DNA of 64,000 nt from Ornithinimicrobium ciconiae (GCF_007197575.1 NZ_CP041616.1:3720001-3784000); one strand, 5' to 3'; shown: positions 26,001-35,649, counted from the stretch's first letter. Notes: generated from the sequence alone by a model not told the origin. Numbers and translations: made by a program.

Positions 26001-27474
26001 CGTTCAGCTCACCGGTGTCACCGGTGGGAGCCGCCTCAATCAGTGCCAACGCGTCGAGACGACCCTCACCGAAGACGTTGTTGTCGTCGGCTGTGCCACC
26101 GCAGGTCAGGTTCTCGGTGTCGATCGCGGTGCCATCGAGCAGGGCACGCGTGCCCTCGATGTCACCGACCAGCGAGGGGGCTGCCGACCACAGCAGCGCG
26201 ACGGCGCCGGCCGCGTGCGGCGAAGCCATCGACGTGCCTGAGTAGTTGGCATAGCCGTTGCCGGGAACCGAGGACCGGATCGCGCTGCCCGGGGCGGCGA
26301 TGTTGGGCTTGATCTCCCCGTCCTGACCGGCGCCCTTGCCCGAGGTGTTGGAGATGGCGTGACTCGAGTTGTAGTTGCCCACCGAGTAGGTGATGATCCG
26401 GCTGCCCGGCGCACCGGAGGTGTTGCAGGCCGGGCCACTGTTGCCGTTGGCCCACATGCTGAAGATGCCAGCGGCGTCCCAGGCCTCGATCACGTCCTCC
26501 ATGAAGGGGTCGTTGCTCGGCAGCGTGGTGCCCCAGGAGTTGTTGATGATGTGCGGACGCTTGGTGGTGTCCGGGGAGGTCCCGTCCAGCTTGGTCGGCG
26601 CCAGCATCCACTGACCGGAGTCGATCAGAGCCTGGTCGCTCGGGCAGCAACCGTTGGCGGAGATCCAGGTGGCGCCGGGGGCGACACCGACCTGGTTCTC
26701 CCCACCGTCGTCACCCACCATGGTGCCGGTCACGTGGGTGCCGTGCCCGTTGCCGTCAGCGGGGACCTCGGGAGAGGTGCCCGCTGCGTCATACCAGTTG
26801 TAGTCGTGCGTGAACGTGCCGTCACCGTTGTTGCCGCGGTAGGCGTCCACGAGCGCGGGGTGGTCCCACTGGACACCGGTGTCGATGCTGCCGACCACGA
26901 TGCCCTCGCCGTGCACGCCGTAGGTGCTCCAGACGTCGTCGGCGTTGATGTCGGCGACGCCCCACTCCACTGCCGAGGGCGACATCTCTCGGTCGGCCTC
27001 GACGAGCTCTGGCGCCTCGTAGGTCGTGGTCGGGTAGATGCCCTCGACCCCGGAGTCCGCGGCCAGCGTGCTGACCAGGGACTGGTCGCCGCTGGTGATG
27101 CGGATGGCGTTGGTGGCCCAGAACGCCTGGTAATCGACGCCGTCGGCGTCCAGCTGCTCGCGGATGTCCTGCTGGCTGGCGTCCGCGCTCTCGGTGAGGG
27201 CGTCGTAGACGGCCTGACCCCGCGCGTCCCAGTCGCTGATCGAACTGAACTGCGACATGTCCGGGCGCCCGTCAAAGCGCACCCAGAAGTCAGCAGCCCC
27301 CTTCTCCTCGATCTGGGCGCTGACCTCCTCATCGATCTTGTCGGTGGCTCCGACCTCTGCCATGGGCTGCGGGGGTTGGGCACTGGCGCCTGCCAGGCCG
27401 AATCCCGATGCCACGAGCGATGCGCCGGCTACTGCAGCCAGCCATCGACGTGCACGGTGTCCGTGTACGGCCAC
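23029..27474 (-). CDS. Large secreted S8 (subtilisin) serine peptidase with kelch repeats
   Basis: 1481 residues. A signal peptide covers about residues 1-32 (RARRWLAAVAGASLVASGFG, cut near ASA-QP). The S8 domain has the full set: Asp198 (GSIDTGV), His244 (GNGHGTH), Asn345 (ANGNSG) and Ser415 (SGTSMASP). Then come two carboxypeptidase-regulatory-like beta domains (~488-650), a MAM-like jelly roll (~681-836), a third regulatory-like domain (~843-930), a kelch propeller (~1030-1300, repeated GG and TDTW turns), a beta domain and a final regulatory-like domain. No sorting motif is visible. The open frame reaches 27633, but the GTG at 27474 has GGAGGAGG in front and starts the signal peptide. Confidence 0.93.
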   Translation of the reverse strand: MAVHGHRARRWLAAVAGASLVASGFGLAGASAQPPQPMAEVGATDKIDEEVSAQIEEKGAADFWVRFDGRPDMSQFSSISDWDARGQAVYDALTESADASQQDIREQLDADGVDYQAFWATNAIRITSGDQSLVSTLAADSGVEGIYPTTTYEAPELVEADREMSPSAVEWGVADINADDVWSTYGVHGEGIVVGSIDTGVQWDHPALVDAYRGNNGDGTFTHDYNWYDAAGTSPEVPADGNGHGTHVTGTMVGDDGGENQVGVAPGATWISANGCCPSDQALIDSGQWMLAPTKLDGTSPDTTKRPHIINNSWGTTLPSNDPFMEDVIEAWDAAGIFSMWANGNSGPACNTSGAPGSRIITYSVGNYNSSHAISNTSGKGAGQDGEIKPNIAAPGSAIRSSVPGNGYANYSGTSMASPHAAGAVALLWSAAPSLVGDIEGTRALLDGTAIDTENLTCGGTADDNNVFGEGRLDALALIEAAPTGDTGELNGTVTDADTGDAISGANVVIVGEAERTTVTDAEGTYSSLLVAGDYDVTVSKFGYGTETESVTVPAGGTATLDFDLEAQESTAVSGVVTDGSGHGWPVYAKVSVQGTDVSTYTDPATGEYTLALPIGADYTLEVEAQYPGYETATVVVSPQGAPLTGSRESAKRVPQVVQDIQVIVDADSCVAPGYAHSSEGVVESFDGTETPEGWTVTDDAGTGQVWLFDDSRNRGNLTGGEGGYAIVDSDNYGSGGVQDTSLVTPVVDMSALAEPVIGFKHDYNAFLGTGESGEVDVSIDGGETWETLATYTTDSRGEVVLPMPTAAGESDVQVRFHYSASWDYWWQVDDVFVGNRTCEPSIAGGYVVGTVASAETGEGIVGASVTSVEAPEESATTVATPDDENLDDGFYWIFSTLTGAHDFEATARGYESVTQSVDVAEDDAVRADFTLGSGLVDVSPDSITTYVQLGDSVTDKLTISNTGTGAAEVTLSELAGDFEILRADGTKELMSEMHKTEGAPLQEIEAEVSFAQHASGLAAQAEPAARGVAEAPWTDLPQLGSVNMDGRAVNLDGTWYLITGGSGSASYADVLRYDAEDMSWTAVAPLPSARNAVTAGVVNGQIVVSGGWVAAGTTAETFVYDEGADSWTAVADNPVAVSAAGQAVADGKLYSVGGCSSADCTPMSNAVTAYDPGTDTWETLANYPAPVAFASCGGINGEVYCTGGNGGAAGTAASYVYTPDTDTWTAIADAPIDTWASQYAAANGMLIVNGGVQGGTITNATFAYDPSTDEWVDLPNSNTAVYRGAAACGFGKFGGSSGNFNATANTEYLPGFDDCGAAGADVEWLSLSATELTIPAGESVTVDVTTDGNVAQPGVYTAGIKVSANTPQSFDPIPVTMHVSPPRPWGKLMGNVSGVDCDTVTAPIAGATVDITPTRTDHPGWVLSTDADGDYATWVNTQHTRPGGVQIIAAKDGWRPKAATADPARGVVRTVNFTLAKIGC

Positions 27475-27568
27475 GACTCCTCCTCCATACGGTGGGTGAC
27501 CCGAGGGTTGTCCCCGGTTATCAACCGAACCTAGGAAGATCCTGAGAGCCGGACAACAACATGAGATG

Positions 27569-27605
27569 GGCAACTCATAGGCAACGTATACAATTGTGGC
27601 GCAAC
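27569..27605. promoter_or_regulatory. GCAAC direct repeats upstream of the subtilisin/kelch gene
   Basis: GCAAC occurs three times in the same direction, at 27570, 27581 and 27601, spaced 11 and 20 bp; the first two are GGCAAC. A perfect ACAATTGT dyad lies between the second and third. They are about 95-130 bp in front of the protease start. Direct repeats one or two helical turns apart are typical of OmpR-type winged-helix binding, and two such regulators flank the gene. Confidence 0.4.
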
Positions 27606-27620
27606 GGAATTGATCTGGAC

Positions 27621-27650
27621 AGCACAAAACCACCGTCCGCAGGGACGGTG
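27621..27650 (-). terminator. Terminator behind winged-helix paralogue B
   Basis: CACCGTCC (27631-27638) pairs with GGACGGTG (27643-27650) around a GCAG loop. On the minus strand the stem is followed by GTTTTG. It begins 15 bp past the regulator stop and so isolates it from the protease gene. Confidence 0.8.
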
Positions 27651-27664
27651 TGCGGACCAGTGAC

Positions 27665-28354
27665 TCAGTTGCCGACCGCCTCCTGCACCGCGGGTGTCGG
27701 TCGGTGTCCCACGAGTCTGAATCCGAGACCTCGGACCGCCTCCAGTTCCACCGGGACGCCGAGCTCAGCGAGCTTGAGACGGAGGCGGCCGACCGCTGCG
27801 TGCATGTGGGCTCCGTTGCCGAGGTAGGGCGTGCGCCAGCCCACCTGAGAGAGTTGCTCGAAGGTGGCGACCTCGCCCATCCGCGGCAGAAGGTGCTGCA
27901 AGAGGGCGAACTCCAGACGGGTGAGCATGACCTCTCGGCCAGCGGCAGTCAGGGACAGGCGGTCCTCGCGCAGCTGCAACGGGGCAGCCACCCCCGATCG
28001 GATCGGCTCGTCGGAGCACACCTGGTCCATCGGGTCGGCCCGGTGCTCGGGTCCGTCCTCGACCACGCGGCGCGGGGGGCGGACTCCCGCTCCGCGGTGT
28101 CCCCTGCTGGGCGCGGCGTGCCGCGCCGGGGAGGTGCGTCCGGGGCCGGAGCGCCGGCTTGGCGAGGCGCCCGGCAACTGGGCCAGGACCTGGCGCGCCT
28201 GGGTGACATCTCGCACGAGGAGGATCGGGGACGAGGCCGGGATGCCCGCGGTCAATGACAGGCGCTCCTCAGCGGTGTCTGCCACGACCACGACGAGGGG
28301 TTCGCACGCGAGAGGACGGCTGCCCTCGGACGCCGCCGCTGGATGGTGCTCCAC
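27665..28354 (-). CDS. Winged-helix regulator with receiver-like N-terminus (paralogue B)
   Basis: 229 residues. The N-terminal strand-helix (PLVVVVADTAEERLSL, SPILLVRDVTQARQVLAQL) looks like a decayed receiver without a clear phospho-acceptor. A Pro/Arg-rich linker of about 65 residues follows. The C-terminal OmpR-type winged helix (VMLTRLEFALLQHLL, FEQLSQVGW, MHAAVGRLRLKLAELGVPVE, RGLGFRLV) matches paralogue A at 22163-22762. The start is GTG. It is upstream of the protease on the same strand but separated by a terminator. Target genes are unknown; the protease is the obvious candidate. Confidence 0.83.
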   Translation of the reverse strand: MEHHPAAASEGSRPLACEPLVVVVADTAEERLSLTAGIPASSPILLVRDVTQARQVLAQLPGASPSRRSGPGRTSPARHAAPSRGHRGAGVRPPRRVVEDGPEHRADPMDQVCSDEPIRSGVAAPLQLREDRLSLTAAGREVMLTRLEFALLQHLLPRMGEVATFEQLSQVGWRTPYLGNGAHMHAAVGRLRLKLAELGVPVELEAVRGLGFRLVGHRPTPAVQEAVGN

Positions 28355-28427
28355 CGACTCGACTCCTCCCCGGTCCCGCGGGCGCGGCCGCGCCCTGGGA
28401 TCCAGTTATCCAGCAGTGGGCCACGCA

Positions 28428-28443
28428 AGCAAGGGGCTTGACC
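28428..28443 (+). promoter_or_regulatory. Candidate operator shared by the two winged-helix genes
   Basis: AGCAAGGGGCTTGACC repeats the motif at 22837 with one substitution and one inserted base, here on the plus strand. TTGACC recurs 11 bp further on, giving a direct repeat TTGACC-N5-TTGACC. It is about 75 bp in front of the paralogue B start, the same distance as in paralogue A. Confidence 0.35.
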
Positions 28444-28512
28444 CAGATTTGACCGAAAGAATGCCTCGGGCGGGACAGCGGCTGGCCTGCCCCGTAGATC
28501 CCGGCCGGACAG

Positions 28513-28588
28513 CAGCACCCCGCCAGCCCTCGCACCCAGGGCGACGAGGGCAGCACCCCGCCGGCGCTCGCACCCAGGGCGACGACGG
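28513..28588. repeat. Tandem duplication, 2 x 38 bp
   Basis: A 38-bp unit beginning CAGCACCCCGCC and ending GGGCGACGA-GG occurs twice in direct succession (28513 and 28551), with three mismatches and the first bases of a third copy at 28589. It lies between the clpC terminator hairpin and paralogue B. It is non-coding and looks like a simple slippage duplication. Confidence 0.8.
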
Positions 28589-28590
28589 CA

Positions 28591-28624
28591 GCAGGCCCCC
28601 TCCGCGGTCGCGGAGGGGGCCTGC
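28591..28624. terminator. Terminator hairpin behind clpC
   Basis: A perfect 15-bp stem, GCAGGCCCCCTCCGC and GCGGAGGGGGCCTGC, closes on a GGTC loop. It lies 28 bp past the clpC stop. No T-run follows on the minus strand; actinobacterial terminators often lack one. Confidence 0.7.
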
Positions 28625-28652
28625 TGTGGTGCGATGTCGTGCGCGGTGCCGA

Positions 28653-31163
<2,511 letters not shown>

Positions 31164-31302
31164 CGTCACTCCTGACAATCGATCCGGGCTGGCCTGTGTG
31201 CTCTTGCCGCACGACCGTCCATACCCTGATGCTACTTGCGTCTGCTGAGCTCAACGCCGCCGTGCGCAGCACTGTTCCACACCAGCTCGCTCGTACTGCC
31301 CC

Positions 31303-31320
31303 TGTTCGCCCACGGCGTAG
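31303..31320. promoter_or_regulatory. Candidate ClgR box upstream of clpC
   Basis: TGTTCGCCCACGGCGTAG fits every position of the ClgR consensus WNNWCGCYNANRGCGWWS as I recall it from Corynebacterium. It is 140 bp before the clpC start and 128 bp before the divergent lipoprotein gene. ClgR activates clpC and clpP genes in actinobacteria. Confidence 0.6.
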
Positions 31321-31447
31321 GCCTCCCCGCCGGGTAGGCACCTGCTGTGCGGCACGCTTCCCCTCACGGGCAACCTTCAGGAAGATGGGCCATAATCGCT
31401 CGCCGCACCACCCCCGACGGCCTTCTGGCCGACTAGGAGTCACATCC

Positions 31448-32134
31448 ATGCAGCGTCGCACCACGCTCAGCCTGTCCCTCGTCCTGCTCGCGGCGAGCGC
31501 ACTGACTGCCTGCACCTCGGGTGAGGACCCGGCAGAAACAACCACGACAGCCGGGCCGACGAGCGAGGGCGCCCCGACGCAGAACCCGGACTGGTTCTGT
31601 CGGCTGATCGCGAGCGAGGCCGTTGATGCCGTCACTGATGGCCGGTCGGCCGAGGCCCGCGAGGTGGAGGCGGTGAGCACTGAGGACGAGTTCCAGTGCG
31701 ACGTGGTGCTCCCGACGGCCGACGGCGACACCGAGGTGGCGATGAGCCTGTCGATGCACCGCAACATCCCCGGCCTGGCTGACGAGCTGCTGGCCGAGGT
31801 GATGGCGATCGAGGGGGCCACCCCCGGGCCCGAGCACCTCGGAGTCTCCTACATCGCGGACACCCTGGCGGTGTCCGTCGTCCCGTGCAAGACCCGGGTC
31901 GGGGCCCTGGACGAGGAGCCTCCGGTGCCCTACGTCTTCGTGATGCGGGCACCGCTGGACACCGAGGGGGCGGCGACCGGGTTGCTGGACGACTCCCTCA
32001 CCCGGCTGGCTCGGGAGACGGACCAGACCTACGGCTGCAGCCCCAGCCTGATCCACGAGAACAAGGACCGGGGCGACCAGACCGGCGGCCCCACCGGTGA
32101 CGCTGACGACTCCTCGGTGACGACGGCTCCCTGA
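31448..32134 (+). CDS. Putative lipoprotein of unknown function
   Basis: 228 residues. The N-terminus is a lipoprotein signal (RRTTLSLSLVLLAASA) with lipobox LTAC, so Cys at about 22 is lipidated. A Thr/Ser-rich linker leads into a folded part containing four further cysteines (FCRLI, FQCDV, VPCKT, YGCSP) that may form two disulfides. The fold resembles DUF3558-like actinobacterial lipoproteins in layout, but I cannot assign a family. AGGAG lies eight bases before the ATG. It converges with ku, with 2 bp between stops. Confidence 0.8.
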   Translation: MQRRTTLSLSLVLLAASALTACTSGEDPAETTTTAGPTSEGAPTQNPDWFCRLIASEAVDAVTDGRSAEAREVEAVSTEDEFQCDVVLPTADGDTEVAMSLSMHRNIPGLADELLAEVMAIEGATPGPEHLGVSYIADTLAVSVVPCKTRVGALDEEPPVPYVFVMRAPLDTEGAATGLLDDSLTRLARETDQTYGCSPSLIHENKDRGDQTGGPTGDADDSSVTTAP

Positions 32135-32136
32135 CC

Positions 32137-33168
32137 TCAGCCGGCCTTCTTGGCCGCCGACTTCTTGGCAGTCGTCTTGCTCGCCGGCGTCTTGCTGGCC
32201 GTCGACTTCTTGGCGGTCGACTTCTTGGCCGGGCTCTTCGTGGACGTGGACTTCGCCGACGTGGACTTCGCCGACGTGGACTTCTTGGCAGGAGTCCGCG
32301 TCCCGGCACTCCCGGCCGCGGATCCCTTGCTGCCAGAACTGCCGGACTCCTCATCGTCCGAGTCGTCCGACCCGCTCTCCCCACGGGAGGCCTTGGCCCG
32401 GTCGACACTGCGCTGCAGGGCCGCGAGCAGGTCCACCACCTCGCCGGAGTCCTCCTCGTCGTCGCGGTCCGGCGACTCGGTGACGTCCCCACCCTCGATC
32501 TTGGACTTCACGAGTGCCTCGACAGCGATCTGGTAGTCGTCCTCGTGCTCCTCGTGCTCGAAATCACCGGCCATCGAGTCGATCAGCATCCGGGCCATCG
32601 CGACCTCGGAGTCCTTCGGCTCGGAGACCTCGTCGAGGTTATTCAGCTGGCCGACGTCACGGACCTCGTCGGGCCACAGCAGGGTCTGCAGCACGATCGC
32701 CTCGTCGATGACCCGCAGCACCGCCATCGTCATCCTGGTCCGGACCGAGACCGTCACGATGGCCACGCGCTCGCTCTCGCGCAGCGCCTCCCGCAGCAGA
32801 CCGTAGGCCTTGGCGCCCATCGCATCGGGCTCGATGTAGTAGGCCTTGTCATACAGGATCGGGTCGATCTGCTCGATCGGAACGAACTTCTCGACCGAGA
32901 TCTCCTTGCTGGAACGGTTGGGGAGCGAGGCAAGATCCTCGTCGGTCAGGATCACCGATTTCCCGTCCTCGGTCTCATATCCCTTGGCGATCTCCTTGTA
33001 GGCCACCTCCTCGCCGTCCGCTTGCGCAACCCGCTTGTAGCGGATCCGGCTCCCATCAGACTTGCGCACCTGATGGAAACTCAGGTCATGGTTCTCGGTC
33101 GCCGAGTAGAGCCGGACCGGCACATTCACCAGTCCGAACGACACGGCACCCTTCCAGATCGCTCTCAC
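32137..33168 (-). CDS. ku: Non-homologous end joining protein Ku
   Basis: 343 residues. The Ku core (RAIWKGAVSFGLVNVPVRLYSAT, KGYETEDGKSVILTDEDL, EKFVPIEQIDPILYD) covers about residues 1-255. A Ser/Asp/Glu linker and a Lys/Ala/Ser/Thr-rich tail (~285-343, repeated KST, AKS and AKK units) follow. Ku binds DNA ends as a ring and recruits LigD; such basic tails in Streptomyces and mycobacteria help DNA binding and bridging. The GTG start is only 17 bp from the start of the divergent ligase gene. Confidence 0.97.
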   Translation of the reverse strand: MRAIWKGAVSFGLVNVPVRLYSATENHDLSFHQVRKSDGSRIRYKRVAQADGEEVAYKEIAKGYETEDGKSVILTDEDLASLPNRSSKEISVEKFVPIEQIDPILYDKAYYIEPDAMGAKAYGLLREALRESERVAIVTVSVRTRMTMAVLRVIDEAIVLQTLLWPDEVRDVGQLNNLDEVSEPKDSEVAMARMLIDSMAGDFEHEEHEDDYQIAVEALVKSKIEGGDVTESPDRDDEEDSGEVVDLLAALQRSVDRAKASRGESGSDDSDDEESGSSGSKGSAAGSAGTRTPAKKSTSAKSTSAKSTSTKSPAKKSTAKKSTASKTPASKTTAKKSAAKKAG

Positions 33169-33185
33169 TGTTACAGGATGGACCC

Positions 33186-34148
33186 ATGAGACCCATGCTC
33201 GCCACCTCGGGGCCCGGATCTGCGGGCAGCGCCGGGGTGCCCGACGGTGACGGGTGGGCGCACGAGATCAAGTGGGACGGGATCCGTCTGCTCGCCACCG
33301 TGCGCGAGGGGCAGTTGCGGCTGACCACCCGTAGCGAGCGCGATGTGACCGTCGCCTTCCCCGAGCTGTCCGGCCTCGCCGACCTGGGCCACGACCTGAT
33401 CCTCGACGGCGAGGCGGTCGCCTTTGTCGATGGCACCCCGTCCTTCAGCCAGTTGGTGGAGCGGGTGCACACCACCTCGGCCACCAGGGCGCGACTGCTC
33501 GCGGACCGCCGCCCCACGACATACCTCGTCTTTGACCTGGTGAGCCTGGACGCCCTTGACCTGACCAGCCTGCCCTGGTCCACCCGGCGGTCGGCACTGG
33601 AGGAGATCCTGCCGGACCGGGCGCGCTGGCAGATCTCTCCGCAGTATGCCGACGGGCCGGATCTGTGGCGCGCCACCGCCGAGCAGGGGCTCGAGGGAAT
33701 CGTCAGCAAGCGGGTCACCAGCACCTACCAGCCGGGGGTGCGGAGCCCGGACTGGCTCAAGTTCCCGCACCGGGAGACCTCCAGCCTGGTGGTCGGTGGG
33801 TGGCGTCCCGAGACGGGCCGCAGCCGGCTGGGTGCGGTCCTGGTCGGTGTGCCGGTCCCCGGTGGGCTGTCCTTTCGCGGCCGGGTGGGCAGCGGCCTGG
33901 CCGGGCGGGCGGGTGCGCGACTGGCCGAGCTCATCGAGAAGGTCCCGGTCGGTCCGTGCCCGTTCGTCGACGACGTGCCCGGACCGGACCGTGCCGGTGC
34001 GACCTGGCTGACCCCACAACTGGTGGTGGAGATCGCCTCGCTCGGGACCACTGCGGGCAGTCGACTGCGTCAACCTGCCTACAAGGGGTGGCGCAGCGAT
34101 CTCACGCCGACGGACGTGGGTGCCGAGGAGAGGGATGGTGAGCTGTGA
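33186..34148 (+). CDS. ATP-dependent DNA ligase, LigD ligase-domain type
   Basis: 320 residues with the covalent nucleotidyltransferase motifs: motif I HEIKWDGIR (AMP-accepting lysine), motif III YLVFDLVSL, motif IV EGIVSKR and motif V SPDWLKFPHRE, followed by the OB-fold (VVGGWRPETGRSRLGAVLVG). It corresponds to the LIG domain of multidomain LigD. The polymerase domain is encoded by the next gene, and the 3'-phosphoesterase domain is not in the window. It seals breaks in Ku-dependent end joining. It diverges from ku. Confidence 0.93.
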   Translation: MRPMLATSGPGSAGSAGVPDGDGWAHEIKWDGIRLLATVREGQLRLTTRSERDVTVAFPELSGLADLGHDLILDGEAVAFVDGTPSFSQLVERVHTTSATRARLLADRRPTTYLVFDLVSLDALDLTSLPWSTRRSALEEILPDRARWQISPQYADGPDLWRATAEQGLEGIVSKRVTSTYQPGVRSPDWLKFPHRETSSLVVGGWRPETGRSRLGAVLVGVPVPGGLSFRGRVGSGLAGRAGARLAELIEKVPVGPCPFVDDVPGPDRAGATWLTPQLVVEIASLGTTAGSRLRQPAYKGWRSDLTPTDVGAEERDGEL

Positions 34149-34170
34149 TGGCTAGTCCTCGACAGGCTGG

Positions 34171-35040
34171 GTGTGCCTGATGGCCAGCGGTGAGGTCCAG
34201 AGCGTGCACGTCGCGGGCCGCACGTTGCGGGTCAGCAGCCTGGACAAGGTGATCTATCCCTCCCGGGGCACCACCAAGGGTGAGGTCCTGAACTACTACG
34301 TGCAGATCGCCGACCGTCTCCTGCCCCAGCTGGCCGGACGTCCGGTCACCCGGATCCGCTGGCCGCACGGAGTCTCCGGGGAGAGCTTCTTCGAGAAGAA
34401 CGTGCCGAGCGGGGCCCCCGACTGGCTACCCCGGGTGGAGATCCAGGGGCACGGCTCGCGGTCCGGACGCACCAGCGTGACCTACCCGCTCGTGGAGGAC
34501 CTGGCCGGACTGGTCTATCTGGTCAATCTCGGATCGCTCGAGCTCCATGTCCCCCAGTGGCGCGTCGACGTACACGGGGTGCCCCAGCCGCCCGACCGGC
34601 TCGTGATCGATCTGGACCCCGGCCCAGGCGCCGGGTTGGCCGAGTGCGCGACGGTGGCGGTGCTGGTGCGTGACCGACTCTCCGGGGCCGGGCTGGACTG
34701 CCGGCCGGTGACCAGTGGCAGCAAGGGCATGCAGCTGTATGCCGACCTCGACGGGGTGCGCACGTCGGACGAGGTCAGCGCGGTGACCAAGGCCCTGGCG
34801 CAGCACCTGACTGAGGAGCATCCTGACCTGGTGCTGTGGCAGATGACCAAGGCCAAGCGTGGCGGCAAGATCTTTCTGGACTGGTCGCAGAACAACGCCG
34901 CCAAGACCACGATCTGTCCGTACTCGCTGCGGGGCCGTGAGCAGCCACATGCTGCCGCGCCACGCACCTGGGAGGAGATCGAGGCCGCGGTCGCTGGACG
35001 TGAGCCGCTCACCCAGCGGCCTTTCCGCGACCTCCTCTGA
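34171..35040 (+). CDS. LigD-type DNA polymerase/primase (PolDom)
   Basis: About 289 residues of the archaeo-eukaryotic primase fold. The metal-binding aspartates are in VIDLDPGPGAG and FLDWSQN, and the nucleotide site is in TSGSKGMQLY. RKNVP-like contacts (FFEKNVPSGAPDW) match LigD PolDoms. The enzyme fills gaps and adds ribonucleotides at breaks during end joining. The annotated start is GTG; an ATG three codons later (34180) is an alternative. It lies 22 bp behind the ligase gene, so both are co-transcribed. Confidence 0.93.
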   Translation: MCLMASGEVQSVHVAGRTLRVSSLDKVIYPSRGTTKGEVLNYYVQIADRLLPQLAGRPVTRIRWPHGVSGESFFEKNVPSGAPDWLPRVEIQGHGSRSGRTSVTYPLVEDLAGLVYLVNLGSLELHVPQWRVDVHGVPQPPDRLVIDLDPGPGAGLAECATVAVLVRDRLSGAGLDCRPVTSGSKGMQLYADLDGVRTSDEVSAVTKALAQHLTEEHPDLVLWQMTKAKRGGKIFLDWSQNNAAKTTICPYSLRGREQPHAAAPRTWEEIEAAVAGREPLTQRPFRDLL

Positions 35041-35094
35041 GGCGACGCGGGGTGATGGTGCCCGGACCGGCACGCGGACCCGCGTCATACGCAC

Positions 35095-35126
35095 GTTGCC
35101 CCAGACCCTCATGGGTCTGGAGCAAC
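35095..35126. terminator. Hairpin between ligD polymerase and lsr2 genes
   Basis: GTTGC and CCAGACCC pair with GGGTCTGG and GCAAC around a TCAT loop, with one C-A mismatch. It lies between convergent stops, so it can act on both strands. Confidence 0.6.
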
Positions 35127-35139
35127 GGAGGTGCGGAGC

Positions 35140-35475
35140 TCAGTGAGCTGCGGCGTAGGCGTCCTGCAGCTCCTTGGAGACACGACCGCGGTCGCTCACC
35201 TTGAAGCCGTTGGCACGGCCCCACTCCCGCATCTTGGCAAGGTCGTCGCGAGACGCGCCGGCGCCCCCGCCCCGGCCTGCACGTCGGGTCTGGCGACGTC
35301 CCCCGGAACGTCGAGCCACACCAATCCACTGGGCAAAGTCGTCGCGAAGCTTCGCGGCGTTCGCGTCGGACAGGTCAACCTCATAGGTCACACCATCAAG
35401 CGCGAATTCGACCGATTCAGTCGCTTCTCCGCCGGTGAGGTCATCCACCAGTATCACTTGGACACGCTGTGCCAT
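35140..35475 (-). CDS. lsr2: Nucleoid-associated protein Lsr2
   Basis: 111 residues. The N-terminal dimerisation sheet (AQRVQVILVDDLTGGEA, GVTYEVDLSDANAAKLRDD) and the C-terminal DNA-binding domain (KMREWGRANGFKVSDRGRVS) are joined by an Arg/Gly-rich linker. The AT-hook-like element is RGRVS. Lsr2 is the H-NS-like silencer that coats AT-rich DNA. The start was moved from 35502 to the ATG at 35475, which has GGAG six bases before it. The 150 bp upstream are clearly richer in A+T than the surroundings, which would suit self-binding. Confidence 0.97.
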   Translation of the reverse strand: MAQRVQVILVDDLTGGEATESVEFALDGVTYEVDLSDANAAKLRDDFAQWIGVARRSGGRRQTRRAGRGGGAGASRDDLAKMREWGRANGFKVSDRGRVSKELQDAYAAAH

Positions 35476-35649
35476 GTGCCACTCCTCTTTGTCTTGGGCC
35501 AAGGCCGCCGTCGGCGACGCTCAGTAATGTACCGTGAATTAAAGTCCACGACAAAACGAATTGGCTACCGCCACAGTGAAAGACCGTGTTATGACCTAGC
35601 GAGAGTGATGCTGGGGGGTCGACACGACAGGCGAACTGTCAGCGCGCGC

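Noticed and set aside
23155..26241. 1028-codon plus-strand frame antisense to the protease gene
   Set aside because: It is a shadow of the high-GC minus-strand gene; its product is Val/Gly/Arg/His-rich without any recognisable domain, while the minus strand encodes complete S8 and kelch domains.
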